A stretch of DNA of 64,000 nucleotides from Candidatus Magnetominusculus dajiuhuensis (GCA_015233465.1 JADFXP010000003.1:62001-126000), one strand, 5' to 3'. Positions 36,810-46,360 are shown, counted from the first letter of the stretch. Notes: a model not told the origin generated them from the letters alone. Made by a program: numbers and translations.

Positions 36810-37388
36810 TCATTCCCATCTCTTAAAATGCTTATTAGCAACCCCCATTAAATCAAGCATTTTACCAGTCATATATCCAATTAATTCATCTATTGTCTTT
36901 GGATTGTGATAAAATGCTGGGTTTGGAGGGGCTATGATTACGCCTATTCTTGAGAGTCTTGACATGTTTTCAAGATGTATCGCGCTAAAAGGCATCTCTC
37001 GCGGGGCAATAAGAAGCCTTCTGCCTTCTTTTATTATCACATCAGCAGCGCGGGTTATGAGATTGTTTGCGTATCCATTTGCAACTGCTGACAGAGTTTT
37101 CATGGAACATGGGACTATAAACATTCCGTCAGTTATAAATGATCCGCTTGAAATCGGTGCGGATTGATTATTGGTGTCATGTATAAATAGCCTGTCAGAA
37201 TTAAAATATTGTTTTATTTCATCAATATTAACGCTTTGCCAAATGAATTCTGTTTCACTATTTATAACATCAAAGGCGTGATTAGATATTATCAAATGAA
37301 CTTCATTATTAATTAGAAGTTCTTTGGTAATATTAATGCCGAGTATTGACCCGCTTGCCCCTGTTATTGCTATAATGTATCGTTTCAT
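36810..37388 (-). CDS. ubiX: UbiX-type flavin prenyltransferase
   Basis: 192 residues. Begins KRYIIAITGASGSILGIN, with the flavin-binding TGASG, and has VPCSMKTLSAVANGYANNLI and APREMPFSAIHLENM, the hallmark blocks. It makes prenylated FMN for UbiD-type decarboxylases, used in ubiquinone or menaquinone-related pathways and aromatic acid metabolism. No ubiD is nearby. It lies directly after the chemoreceptor gene, 6 bases away on the same strand. Confidence 0.93.
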   Translation of the reverse strand: MKRYIIAITGASGSILGINITKELLINNEVHLIISNHAFDVINSETEFIWQSVNIDEIKQYFNSDRLFIHDTNNQSAPISSGSFITDGMFIVPCSMKTLSAVANGYANNLITRAADVIIKEGRRLLIAPREMPFSAIHLENMSRLSRIGVIIAPPNPAFYHNPKTIDELIGYMTGKMLDLMGVANKHFKRWE

Positions 37389-37394
37389 GAAAAA

Positions 37395-39119
37395 TTAGAA
37401 TTGTTCAAGTTCATAATTATCTAAGGGGATAATATTTTTAGCTTTATTTGACCTGTGATTTCCATATGTTTCTTTGTTGATAATACTGAGTTTAGCATGA
37501 GATCTTTTTTCTGTGTTAGATGTGTTGAATGTTGTTTTTTTCACAGGTGTTGGTCTTTTAGAATAACTGTTATATTCAAGTAGTTTTCCATTAGTGGATG
37601 CTCCGCCTATTAATGCCTTTGTTGTTTGAACTACATCTGCAAGTCTCTTTACATGGTCTCCAAGTTCTACTGCCTGTGCTGAAAGCTCTTCACTGGCAGA
37701 AGCGGTTTCTTCAGCATTTGAAGCATTTCCTTGTGTTACCTTATCAAGTTCTGCTACTGCCTTATTTATCTCATCAAGTCCATGCGACTGCTCATCTGTT
37801 GCAGTTGAAACCTCGCTGATAAGCTGTCCAACCTTTTGAATTCCTTCAACTATGTCATTTAATATCCCGCCTACCTCAGTTGAAACCGTTACGCCGTTAT
37901 CTGAATTTTTCTGTGATTGTTCTATTAATTCAGCGGTATTTTTTGCGGCCTCAGCGCTGCGCTGGGCAAGATTTCTGACCTCTTCAGCGACAACTGCAAA
38001 TCCCTTTCCTGCCTCACCTGCCCTTGCTGCCTCTACTGCTGCGTTTAATGCAAGAAGATTTGTCTGGAAGGCGATTTCGTCAATAGTTTTGATAATCTTT
38101 GCGGTTTCATCTGAAGAGGATTTAATCTTTTCAATTGCTCCAGACATCTTTGCCATTGCCTCTTTACCCTTTTCTGCAGATTTGCTTGTATTTAATGACA
38201 TAGTAGCAGCCTGTCTTGAGTTATCTGCGTTTTGTTTAACCATTGCTGACATCTGCTCAAGAGAGGCAGAGGTCTGTTCAAGTGATGCTGCCTGATTATT
38301 TGCGCCTTCAGCAATATTCTGACTTGAATTTGATACTTGATCTGAGGCAGAGTTTATCTGCTGCGCCCCAGTGTTTACACCTTCTGTTACATCATTTAAA
38401 TCGCTGATAACCTTATTCATCTGTTTTGTTATTATCAAAGAGATAAATATTCCAAAGCCTAAGGCAAGGGCAATGCTTATTATTATAGATACAATGATTG
38501 AGGACATTGTAGTGGATACAATTGAACCATACTCTTTCTTTTTATTCTCAATATCTGTAAACATCTTAGGGACTACTGCTTTAATATTCTCCCGCATCTT
38601 TTGGTTAAGATCATCATTTTTAACCTTTAATGGAATTAATTTTCCTGCTAATTCTGTATCATATGCGCCCTTGAGCCTTTGAGAATAACCATCAGCAATC
38701 TCTGCAGAAGTTTTATAATATTCAGGGATCATACTAAGTGTATCTTTGATTAAATTTATTACTTCAGGGTTGGCTGTAGGGAATATTTTTTCACCCCTAT
38801 CATTAGTGCCGCCATTAAGTATGCACTCTCCATTAATACGAAAAAGATCTGTTGAGGCCTTCAGCTTATCTGCAGAGGCTTTAAAGACATTTAAATCATT
38901 TGCAGTCATTACCTCTAAGGAATAAACAGACATTTCACGAGAATAATACTGCATTAAAATAGCTGAGTTGAGACGGTCGGCTTTATGTGCTAATTCTGTA
39001 TTTGTTACATTTTGATCTTTAATTCGTAGATATTGAAATACCCCTGATATTAAGACAACTAACGCTATCACCATAAATGCTGCAGTAAGTTTTGCTCCAA
39101 TAGACATGTTCTTTAACAA
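37395..39119 (-). CDS. methyl-accepting chemotaxis protein
   Basis: 574 residues. TTG 39119 fits the ribosome site GGAGG 8 bases before it better than the ATG four codons on. Transmembrane helices at about 11-31 and 202-226 frame a periplasmic helical sensor region of about 170 residues (4-helix type). The cytoplasmic signalling tip is [20 protein letters not shown] followed by [20 protein letters not shown]. No HAMP signature is obvious, though a short linker follows the second helix. The C-terminus lacks a CheR/CheB docking pentapeptide. Ligand unknown. It belongs with the motility programme. Confidence 0.95.
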   Translation of the reverse strand: MLKNMSIGAKLTAAFMVIALVVLISGVFQYLRIKDQNVTNTELAHKADRLNSAILMQYYSREMSVYSLEVMTANDLNVFKASADKLKASTDLFRINGECILNGGTNDRGEKIFPTANPEVINLIKDTLSMIPEYYKTSAEIADGYSQRLKGAYDTELAGKLIPLKVKNDDLNQKMRENIKAVVPKMFTDIENKKKEYGSIVSTTMSSIIVSIIISIALALGFGIFISLIITKQMNKVISDLNDVTEGVNTGAQQINSASDQVSNSSQNIAEGANNQAASLEQTSASLEQMSAMVKQNADNSRQAATMSLNTSKSAEKGKEAMAKMSGAIEKIKSSSDETAKIIKTIDEIAFQTNLLALNAAVEAARAGEAGKGFAVVAEEVRNLAQRSAEAAKNTAELIEQSQKNSDNGVTVSTEVGGILNDIVEGIQKVGQLISEVSTATDEQSHGLDEINKAVAELDKVTQGNASNAEETASASEELSAQAVELGDHVKRLADVVQTTKALIGGASTNGKLLEYNSYSKRPTPVKKTTFNTSNTEKRSHAKLSIINKETYGNHRSNKAKNIIPLDNYELEQF

Positions 39120-39194
39120 TTTTCATTCCTCCAAGGTTTTAACAAATTAATTATTTTAAATACTTTGATTTACAATAAATTTACAATATGGTAA

Positions 39195-39893
39195 CTATAA
39201 ATATTTAATTATAGAATTGTCAATATAATTTATTATTTTAATAAATTCAATATAATCAAGACTTTTTAGGTAAGGTATGTCTCCAATCACTGGTACTGGA
39301 CTCAGTTTCCTGATTATCTTAGGATTTGAGGCGATTGATTCATCAGAGGGATCACTACAGCAATTATTAATAATTATCCCAGCTACATTTATTCCATGCC
39401 TTAACGCAAAATCCACTGACATTAATGTATGATTAATAGTTCCAAGTCCTGCTTGAGCTATAATTATTACTGGAAGCGTTAAATCCTTTATCAAATTATA
39501 CACAAAATATTTATTATCAAGCGGCACCATCAATCCGCCAATTCCTTCAATCAATAATCTATCGTATCTGATAGAGATATCATTGATATGTTTGATCAAA
39601 AGATCCTTATCAAAGGCATTTCCTTCAATCAGAGAGGCTGCAAACGGTGAAAGCGGTCTTTCATATCTAATCGGAGTGATAACGTCAAGACTTTCACTTT
39701 GTTTAAGCATCTCTTTTAATAAACTTCCATCATGCGGAATCAAGACATTGGATATTTTATTGCAGCCTGATTCAATTGGTTTTAAGGCAATGGTATTTTC
39801 ATATCCTTTAGACTTTAGATATAGGCCGAGAATGATAGTTACAATCGTCTTGCCAACTCCAGTGCCAGTGCCTGTTATAAAAAATCCCTTCAT
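39195..39893 (-). CDS. bioD: dethiobiotin synthetase
   Basis: 232 residues. Begins KGFFITGTGTGVGKTIVTII, the P-loop of the family, and has IALKPIESGC and LIEGIGGLMVPLD. Closes the ureido ring of dethiobiotin from DAPA, CO2 and ATP. Last gene of bioF-SDR-bioD, overlapping its predecessor by 4 bases (ATGA). Confidence 0.93.
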   Translation of the reverse strand: MKGFFITGTGTGVGKTIVTIILGLYLKSKGYENTIALKPIESGCNKISNVLIPHDGSLLKEMLKQSESLDVITPIRYERPLSPFAASLIEGNAFDKDLLIKHINDISIRYDRLLIEGIGGLMVPLDNKYFVYNLIKDLTLPVIIIAQAGLGTINHTLMSVDFALRHGINVAGIIINNCCSDPSDESIASNPKIIRKLSPVPVIGDIPYLKSLDYIEFIKIINYIDNSIIKYL

Positions 39894-40591
39894 ATAATTC
39901 TGGAGTCAAGATTAAATATCTGACCTGTGATATTATTCATATTTAATATATTTAAGATCATCTCTGCGGCTTCCTCTGGTTTTGACAGCGTATTAATCAA
40001 ACTATTTTTTTGGGCTTCCTTCATCGCCTCTTGATTGAGATTCCCCATAGAGGTCTGCATATATCCGGGGGTTATTACATTTACCCTGATCCCAAACTCT
40101 GCAAACTCCCTTGCCATAGAGAGCGACATTCCAATTAGCCCTGCCTTTGAGGCGCTGTATGCTGTCTGCCCAGCCCTTCCAATAATCCCTGATATTGATG
40201 AGATATTAATAATATGCCCATGACTTGACTGCCTTAATAATGGCAGCGCCTCTCTGATTATATAAAAACATGCTGAGAGATTGATAGATATAACCCTGTC
40301 CCAATCGCTTTCACTATATTTTATCAATAATCCATCATGTGTTATCCCAGCAGCATTAATTAAATAATCAAGACAGTTGGTCTTTGTTAGAATCTCTTGA
40401 ACTAAACTTGTAATATCTGGTTTTTTACTAATATCTGCCTTTATAGGAATAAAGTTATTATATTCAATAAGTTTAGAGCGTATAGTTGTGTTATTATAGA
40501 CTCCAAATACAGTAACATCGTTTTTTAATAATGCTAAGCCTATCTCGCTTCCAAGTCCGCCTGAGGCTCCTGTGACTAATGCAAAATACAC
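39890..40591 (-). CDS. SDR reductase in the biotin operon (FabG-like)
   Basis: 233 residues, short-chain dehydrogenase: NADP site TGASGGLGSEIG, then NINAAG-like (LINAAGIT), and the catalytic SISG...YSASKAGLIGMSLSMA with Tyr and Lys. FabG enzymes reduce 3-oxoacyl-ACP. The position between bioF and bioD, with a 16-base overlap with bioF, suggests a role in building the pimeloyl chain, which is an inference. The start is MYFALVTGASGG. Confidence 0.88.
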   Translation of the reverse strand: MYFALVTGASGGLGSEIGLALLKNDVTVFGVYNNTTIRSKLIEYNNFIPIKADISKKPDITSLVQEILTKTNCLDYLINAAGITHDGLLIKYSESDWDRVISINLSACFYIIREALPLLRQSSHGHIINISSISGIIGRAGQTAYSASKAGLIGMSLSMAREFAEFGIRVNVITPGYMQTSMGNLNQEAMKEAQKNSLINTLSKPEEAAEMILNILNMNNITGQIFNLDSRII

Positions 40592-41697
40592 TTTAAACCC
40601 CTTTGTAGATTATCAATTAATAAGTTCAAATCATCGGTTGTATGAAAGGCTGAAAGTGATATTCTGAGCCTTGGCTCTGTAACCGTTGGAGGACGAATCG
40701 CAGGTACATAGATTCCATGTTCAAAGAGATACTTAGATAACTCAAGTGCATCAGCTGAAGAATCTAATAAAATTGGAATAATAGGAGTAGGTGTTAGTGA
40801 TACATTAAACCCAGCCTCAATTAGACCTGTCCTTAGAGTCTTTACATTTTCTATCAGCCTATTGTTTAACTCAGGGTGTTTAATCATATAATCAAGGGCG
40901 CAGATAGATGCCGCAATATTAAATGCTGGTAAGGCGGTTGAATATATCAGGGATCTGCAAGTATTTATCAGATAATCAATAATTGTATTTGATGAAGCGA
41001 TATATCCGCCGTATGAACCAAGTGCCTTTGAAAATGTCCCCATATAAATAATATAATCGTAGTTAATATTATATTTTGAAAGCACACCTGTTGCATGAGC
41101 CTCATCTATATATAAAATGGCATTATAACTCCTGCATAGATCAGATATTTCAGGAATTGGGGCAATATCTCCGTCCATACTAAAGACTGATTCAGTAATC
41201 ACAAGTTTTATTTTAGCATTAGTTTGTTTAAGTAATGTCTCAAGATGAGCAGGGTCATTATGATTATAAATATAAATATCTGCTTTTGATAGTCTGCATC
41301 CATCAATAATGCTTGCATGGTTGAGTTTATCACTGAATATCGCATCCACCTTAGATACTAGCGTTGGGATAACGCCGACATTTGCAGCATATCCAGAGTT
41401 AAAGATTAATGCCCGATCTGCTCCTTTAAACCTTGCAGCCTGAGACTCAAGCCTTTGATGTAAGGAACATCCTCCACTTAAAAGCCGTGAAGCCCCTGCA
41501 CTTCCATATTCACGGGCAAGGGACGCAGCACTATCAAAGATTTCGGGGTTAGAGGCAAGACCTAAATAATCATTAGAAGAAAAATTTAGAAGTCTATTAC
41601 TATTAATTGTAATAATTCTGCCTTGAGCGCTCTCTCTGTCTAAGATTTTTCTGTAAAGATTTTTTGATTTTATTGAATTTAGTAATTCATTATACAT
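40576..41697 (-). CDS. bioF: 8-amino-7-oxononanoate synthase
   Basis: 373 residues, PLP enzyme joining pimeloyl-thioester and alanine. FSSNDYLGLASNPE near the N-terminus, AHATGV in DEAHATGVL, and the PLP lysine in GTFSKALGSYGGY are intact. First gene of bioF-SDR-bioD. A family A repeat (41712-41769) lies just upstream of its start. Confidence 0.95.
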   Translation of the reverse strand: MYNELLNSIKSKNLYRKILDRESAQGRIITINSNRLLNFSSNDYLGLASNPEIFDSAASLAREYGSAGASRLLSGGCSLHQRLESQAARFKGADRALIFNSGYAANVGVIPTLVSKVDAIFSDKLNHASIIDGCRLSKADIYIYNHNDPAHLETLLKQTNAKIKLVITESVFSMDGDIAPIPEISDLCRSYNAILYIDEAHATGVLSKYNINYDYIIYMGTFSKALGSYGGYIASSNTIIDYLINTCRSLIYSTALPAFNIAASICALDYMIKHPELNNRLIENVKTLRTGLIEAGFNVSLTPTPIIPILLDSSADALELSKYLFEHGIYVPAIRPPTVTEPRLRISLSAFHTTDDLNLLIDNLQRGLKCILH

Positions 41698-41711
41698 ATT
41701 TATTTAAATAA

Positions 41712-41769
41712 CCCTTTAAGGGCTCTGCCCTTAAAAATCCCGCAAAGGGACTCGTCCCTTTGAACCCAT
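41712..41769 (-). repeat. family A repeat upstream of bioF
   Basis: Reverse copy; read on the minus strand ATGGGTTCAAAGGGACGAGT ... AAGGGCAGAGCCCTTAAAGG, both stems intact by paired changes. Confidence 0.95.
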
Positions 41770-41793
41770 TTAAAAAACCTTATTACTTCCAAA

Positions 41794-41900
41794 GGCGGGA
41801 GTAGGTGTGTCACCTGTACCTGAAGGTTTTGGATGATGTAAAGTATTCTATCGCAACTTGAAATATGAGGAGCAGGTCACAGACCTGCTCCCGCAAAAGT
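41794..41900 (+). repeat. family B repeat (left of a pair)
   Basis: About 107 bp: a first stem (GTAGGTGTGTCACCTGTAC), the core TGAAGGTTTTGGATG...TGAAATATGAGG, and a second stem GAGCAGGTCACAGACCTGCTC. Nearly identical to 42335-42440. Confidence 0.93.
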
Positions 41901-41908
41901 TTTATATT

Positions 41909-42244
41909 TTAAAATCTTCCTAAAGCAGTTTTTAAATTTTTACGGTACTTAGCAAGTTCATTAGAATCCATTAGATCACCATTAGACAACTTTCCCCTTA
42001 TCAATAAACGTTCAATCTCTAATAAAATAGCATCAGTAAAAATTTCAGGTATAACATGCCATATAGGTTTTCCAAATATGTTAGGGAACCCGAGATCTGT
42101 TTCACCACCTTTATTCCATCTTTCACCTAAAGAATACTCATCAGCTCCATCATATTTCCCCCATACTACTGAATATTCAGAATCATCATAAAGAATCATA
42201 AAATTTTCCCAATTCGTAAAATTTGCGTCTTTAGCACTTGGCAT
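41909..42244 (-). CDS. hypothetical protein between direct repeats
   Basis: 111 residues; ATG 42244 (MPSAKDANFTNWENFMILY) follows AAGGAGG at 9 bases. Sequence is Trp/Tyr-rich and acidic (YDDSEYSVVWGKYDGADEYS, LGFPNIFGKPIWHVIPEIF) and its C-terminal third is helical (EIERLLIRGKLSNGDLMDS). I do not recognise a family. No signal peptide. It is bracketed by two near-identical family B repeats in direct orientation, about 540 bp apart, consistent with a mobile or recombinable cargo. Confidence 0.75.
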   Translation of the reverse strand: MPSAKDANFTNWENFMILYDDSEYSVVWGKYDGADEYSLGERWNKGGETDLGFPNIFGKPIWHVIPEIFTDAILLEIERLLIRGKLSNGDLMDSNELAKYRKNLKTALGRF

Positions 42245-42334
42245 AAATATTTTCCTCCTTGTTAGGTTGTAATACATTATATATTAACAAATTTTCTTAG
42301 ATTTTAACAAATTTTTACATTTTTTTACCCAAAT

Positions 42335-42440
42335 ACGGGAACAGGCGTATCACCTGCTCCTGAAGGTTTTGGATGTGTAAAGTACTTTATCATAACTTGA
42401 AATATGAGGAGCAGGTCACAGACCTGCTCCCGCAAAAAGT
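42335..42440 (+). repeat. family B repeat (right of a pair)
   Basis: Same unit and orientation as 41794-41900; differs by a few bases and a 2-base deletion (GGATGTGTAAAG against GGATGATGTAAAG). Together they frame the gene at 41909. Confidence 0.93.
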
Positions 42441-42461
42441 CAAAGGTAATTGAATTTGAAG

Positions 42462-43145
42462 TCAGGTGATATTTATAACTAACATCTCATTGCTATTTTT
42501 TAGAAATTCATAATCTACTTGTTTGATATTAAAATCATATGTACTAAAGGTATTGATAATTGTATCAAGATACTGTGATTTTTGTCCCTTTAGATCAATT
42601 ATTGGCCAGATTCTTATCTCTTTTGATGTGATTCTGATGAGTTCTGATATTGCGCGTTTATGAAATTCAAGGTCTAAAATACCTTCATACATAAACAAAA
42701 ACCCTGAAGATATCGTTAGATCAAATTGATTGTCTGAAAAATTAGACTCTGGATATTCCACACACTTATATCTATCATTACCATATTTTATAAAATCTGA
42801 GATAAATAGATTATATGCCTTTGCCCTGTTTTCAATTAGCGAATCAATATCCTTGAAATAGTTCCAGACATAGCTCTCTTTGATATTTTCTAATTGCCCC
42901 TTGATATTCATTAGATCAGCCTTGCATTTATCTAATATGAATGTTGGCTTTAGTGAATATATCCTGTCAGATGCTGTAACATTATACCCAATTGCACATG
43001 CCTCTGCGCAAAAAGAACTTACTCCTGAGGCTGCATCAAGGATTTTATTATTACTTAAAATATCAGGAGTTAGATCAAAGAGCCTGCAATATTCATCAAA
43101 TGTCCTGCCAATAAGGACAACATCTTTGAGGTCAAGTCCAGTCAT
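42462..43145 (-). CDS. class I SAM-dependent methyltransferase-like protein
   Basis: 227 residues. KILDAASGVSSFCAEACAIG near residue 35 is the SAM-binding motif I (DxxxGxxS variant), NVTASDRIY motif II, and FDLTISSGFLFMYEG with an ISELIRITSKEIRIWPI-type motif follow. The methyl acceptor is not readable. It follows the MBOAT gene by 3 bases on the same strand, so it may act on the same surface polymer. Confidence 0.82.
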   Translation of the reverse strand: MTGLDLKDVVLIGRTFDEYCRLFDLTPDILSNNKILDAASGVSSFCAEACAIGYNVTASDRIYSLKPTFILDKCKADLMNIKGQLENIKESYVWNYFKDIDSLIENRAKAYNLFISDFIKYGNDRYKCVEYPESNFSDNQFDLTISSGFLFMYEGILDLEFHKRAISELIRITSKEIRIWPIIDLKGQKSQYLDTIINTFSTYDFNIKQVDYEFLKNSNEMLVINIT

Positions 43146-43148
43146 ATG

Positions 43149-44576
43149 CTAAAAATCAAAGTATATAAAATCATTTGCAGCATGAGTTGGAGCAAATGAA
43201 AATACTGCCATTATTACTATAATTATTATTACAAATGATATTGCGTGCCAATTTTTATTTATATTTGACGCAAGCTGAGAGGTATTTTTAGAAAATAGAA
43301 TCAGGAAACTTAATATTAAACATATTAGAAACCTTAAATCAACCGTGCCTTCTTTTGGCAATAATTGATATAAGGCATTACTAAAAGTAATCCCATTTAA
43401 TCCAAACATTCCTGTGATGATATTTATAGCGCTTTCCACTTTTTCCGCTCTAAAAAATATCCAAGTGAGATTGAGGAAATTAAAGGTCAAAAACCAACTG
43501 AGATAACGATTTAGACTGTGTCCGTTTTTATTCCATATTCGATGAAGTATTAGGGCAAAGGCATGTAATAATCCCCAAAATAAAAATCTCCATCCTGCCC
43601 CATGCCAAAACCCGCAAAGACAAAATGTAATCAGGATATTAATATATGTCCGATTTATCCCTTTGCGATTACCACCTAATGGTATGTATAGATAATCTCT
43701 AAGAAAAGAACTTAGGGTCATATGCCATCTATCCCAGAAGTCTTTAATATTCAGGGCTTTATAAGGAGAATTAAAATTTATTGGAAACACTATATTAAAC
43801 ATCAACGCTGACCCAATAGCCATATCCGTATATCCGCTGAAATCAAAATACAACTGAAATGTAAAAGATAGTGAGGTTACCCATGCAGCAAAAAAGGATA
43901 ATGGTGACGTACTTGCAAATCCGCTGATTGCATACATGGATAGTGTGTCAGCAATGATGATTTTTTTAAATAATCCTATGAAAAAAATGAATAAGCCCTT
44001 TGAGATATTATTATAATCTACTGTCTTATTGTCATCAGAATCAAATTGAGGGATGATCTCTTTGTATCTAATAATTGGGCCGGCAATTAGATGCGCGAAA
44101 AAGGTAACGGTTGCAGCATAGTTTATAAAGCTGACCTTTTTTATCTCTCCGTGATAATAATCACATAAAAAAGATATTTGTTGAAATGTAAAAAAACTAA
44201 TCCCAAGCGGCAGTATAATATGTTTTGCGGTTATTTCAGTGTTAAAGATTGAATTTATATTTAGTAATAAAAAATAAGAATATTTAAAGTATCCTAATAA
44301 TATGAGATTAAAGGTAATACCAATTATGAAGATGATTTTTTTTCTTAATTTATAATTATTAGATGTGAGAATAAAATGCCCGACTATATAGTTGCAGATG
44401 ACTGAGGCTAAAACTAAAGGGATATAATGAACATTCCACCAGCCATAAAAAAAGATTGAAGAAATTATAATCCAAATCTTAGCTGTCAGATAGTATTTTT
44501 TATAGCAAAAATAAAAAAAACCAATGATAGATATTGGTAGAAATAATAATATATATTCAAATGAGCAAAATAACAT
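43149..44576 (-). CDS. MBOAT family O-acyltransferase (AlgI-like)
   Basis: 475 residues, about 11 transmembrane segments. The family block FWDRWHMTLSSFLRDYLYIP followed by LGGNRKG and the catalytic histidine in CGFWHGAGWRFLFWGLLHAF are clear. AlgI-like proteins move acetyl groups across the inner membrane for O-acetylation of exported polysaccharides. It directly follows an SGNH protein gene, the usual partner (AlgJ/AlgX type). Confidence 0.95.
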   Translation of the reverse strand: MLFCSFEYILLFLPISIIGFFYFCYKKYYLTAKIWIIISSIFFYGWWNVHYIPLVLASVICNYIVGHFILTSNNYKLRKKIIFIIGITFNLILLGYFKYSYFLLLNINSIFNTEITAKHIILPLGISFFTFQQISFLCDYYHGEIKKVSFINYAATVTFFAHLIAGPIIRYKEIIPQFDSDDNKTVDYNNISKGLFIFFIGLFKKIIIADTLSMYAISGFASTSPLSFFAAWVTSLSFTFQLYFDFSGYTDMAIGSALMFNIVFPINFNSPYKALNIKDFWDRWHMTLSSFLRDYLYIPLGGNRKGINRTYINILITFCLCGFWHGAGWRFLFWGLLHAFALILHRIWNKNGHSLNRYLSWFLTFNFLNLTWIFFRAEKVESAINIITGMFGLNGITFSNALYQLLPKEGTVDLRFLICLILSFLILFSKNTSQLASNINKNWHAISFVIIIIVIMAVFSFAPTHAANDFIYFDF

Positions 44577-45794
44577 TTATTTCTTAATCAACTGCTTAAA
44601 ATTATTATCAGCAAGAAAGGCATTGCTGATAATATCTGCGGCAAGAATTGAGCCTTTTTGCTTGAAATGTACGGCATCGCAAAAGTTAGTATCATCCTTT
44701 GGGATTTCTCTATCCAAGTCTATCACTAATATATTGTTTTTTTTGCCAATGTCTCTAATAATCTGATTAAATTTAAAATATAAATTATTAGACTGCGTAA
44801 AAGTCATACCTAAAGATTCTGCGTCTCTAAGCAGTTTTTTGTAAATTTCTGAATCTTTATCTTTTGAAGCTGTTTCTTCATCTCTAAACATATTCCCTTG
44901 TGTCATAAGTACAGGAGTTATATTTCTTGCCTTGCAGATATTTATAAATGTTTGAAGATTCATTTCATATTCATGGCAGATATATTGCGGGTCAACGGTT
45001 TTTTCTTTTTGTTGTTTTTTTGCAGATTCATCCGTAGCATTTATAATACTTGGAGATACTTTATTTTGCCTATGAATGTAATGACCTTTGATAAAATCAA
45101 CAAAACATTGTATTTCATTTCCAACATTTGGCAGGATATGTTTAATCTTTCTAATAATAAGTTTTTTTATGAAATTATTATCTATCTCAATAACAGGTGC
45201 CCTGTCTTCAATTTTATTCCAATAAGTGTTATTATCTACAAGGACTCCAAGATCCATACCAACTTCCATTAATACTACAAAGTCAGGCTTTAAAGGCAGC
45301 ACCTTGTTTAATAAGATATTGATGGAGTGCAAGGAATTATTACCGTTTCCAGCTCCATTATATGAATTAATCTTTTTGCCGGTTTTTTCTTCAAGTATGC
45401 GGCCTACAAGATATGGAAATCTTTTATCTTCTTGAGCATTCTCAACTAAGGTAGTAGAGTCTCCAAGAAAAACCATTTTTATATCAGGGTCATTGTGTAC
45501 CTTTGATGGAATGACAAAGCCGTTTTCATCTAATCTAACTAAGGAATATTTGCCAACGGTGGCTGAGGTATATACCTTTGAACTCTGAAGGGGTCTATGT
45601 TCTCTTAAAACGATATATCTTTCGCTTCCCCCTTTATTCAATATTTTAACCCTTGTGTTAAAAAGGAGTAAGTCAGTGTTTTTTAATATATATTCAGCTA
45701 TTAATAGAAATCCAATAACGAATAGGATTAATAAACAAAAGATTATTTTTTTACGATTTCTCTTAATCAAACTTTTTTCATTATTATTATCCAT
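44577..45794 (-). CDS. SGNH/AlgX-like O-acetyltransferase partner
   Basis: 405 residues. An N-terminal membrane anchor (about 14-33, IIFCLLILFVIGFLLIAEYI) and an SGNH domain with the serine in MVFLGDSTTLVENAQED, the Asn in NSYNGAGNGNNS, and the Asp-His pair in FCDAVHFKQKGS. Ends at the base before the MBOAT gene starts, so the two are coupled. It would transfer the acetyl group to a periplasmic polysaccharide, a common arrangement. Confidence 0.9.
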   Translation of the reverse strand: MDNNNEKSLIKRNRKKIIFCLLILFVIGFLLIAEYILKNTDLLLFNTRVKILNKGGSERYIVLREHRPLQSSKVYTSATVGKYSLVRLDENGFVIPSKVHNDPDIKMVFLGDSTTLVENAQEDKRFPYLVGRILEEKTGKKINSYNGAGNGNNSLHSINILLNKVLPLKPDFVVLMEVGMDLGVLVDNNTYWNKIEDRAPVIEIDNNFIKKLIIRKIKHILPNVGNEIQCFVDFIKGHYIHRQNKVSPSIINATDESAKKQQKEKTVDPQYICHEYEMNLQTFINICKARNITPVLMTQGNMFRDEETASKDKDSEIYKKLLRDAESLGMTFTQSNNLYFKFNQIIRDIGKKNNILVIDLDREIPKDDTNFCDAVHFKQKGSILAADIISNAFLADNNFKQLIKK

Positions 45795-45834
45795 CTTGAC
45801 TCCTTACAAGTTAAATTCATAAATTTTAACATAA

Positions 45835-45870
45835 ATCAATGATTTTTTAAAAGTTTAAAAAATCATTGAT
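45835..45870. repeat. perfect 36-bp inverted repeat in a divergent promoter region
   Basis: Two 17-base arms, ATCAATGATTTTTTAAA and its exact complement, separated by AG. It sits between the divergent SGNH-protein gene and the cold-shock gene. It could be a cruciform, a bidirectional operator or a terminator of unseen transcripts. Confidence 0.75.
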
Positions 45871-45938
45871 GTTTATAAGGTAAGGTATTTAAAGAAGATT
45901 TCAGAATAAGAGTAAAAAAAAATATTTTAAAAGAAAAA

Positions 45939-45967
45939 TTGTGTTTTTTTATTTAAAGATATGTTAT
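45939..45967 (+). promoter_or_regulatory. candidate promoter for the cold-shock gene
   Basis: TTGTGT (45939-45944) and TGTTAT (45962-45967), spacing 17; both boxes imperfect, the AT-rich context (TTATTATAAAAT follows) makes placement uncertain. It would give a long leader of over 110 bases, as in cspA genes. Confidence 0.35.
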
Positions 45968-46048
45968 TATAAAATCAGAAGCGTATTGGAGTATTCGTAA
46001 ACATAGAAAGTACAAGGCAAGTTATTATAGTCTTAGTTCATCTATAGC

Positions 46049-46088
46049 TTTACCTCCTATGTCTTCAAAATTCTTAAAAGGAGGTAAA
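46049..46088 (+). promoter_or_regulatory. leader hairpin masking the cold-shock ribosome site
   Basis: TTTACCTCCT (46049-46058) is exactly complementary to AGGAGGTAAA (46079-46088), which contains the ribosome binding site of the gene starting at 46094. The 20-base loop is AT-rich. Pairing would block translation, so the leader could act as an RNA switch. Confidence 0.75.
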
Positions 46089-46093
46089 TCCGT

Positions 46094-46294
46094 ATGGCTA
46101 AGGGTACAGTAAAGTGGTTCAATGAGTCTAAAGGCTTTGGATTCATCACACAGGAAGATGGTACTGATGTATTTGCTCATCACTCTGACATCCAAGGTGA
46201 AGGTTTCAAGACATTGGCTGAAGGAGAATCTGTAAGCTTTGATGTTGTCAAGGGCGATAAAGGTCTCAAGGCAGTAAAGATCGTCAGGCAGTAA
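46094..46294 (+). CDS. cold-shock protein, CspA family
   Basis: 66 residues, a single OB fold. RNA-binding motifs KGFGFI (RNP1) and VFAHH (RNP2; usually VFVHF) are present. Binds single-stranded RNA and DNA, acting as an RNA chaperone. Its mRNA leader folds the Shine-Dalgarno site into a 10-bp hairpin. Followed by a strong terminator, so monocistronic. Confidence 0.96.
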   Translation: MAKGTVKWFNESKGFGFITQEDGTDVFAHHSDIQGEGFKTLAEGESVSFDVVKGDKGLKAVKIVRQ

Positions 46295-46360
46295 TATTAA
46301 TATTATTAATATTACTAAGAAGCAGCGCAGTACTAAGAGCAGTTATTATTAATAAATATC

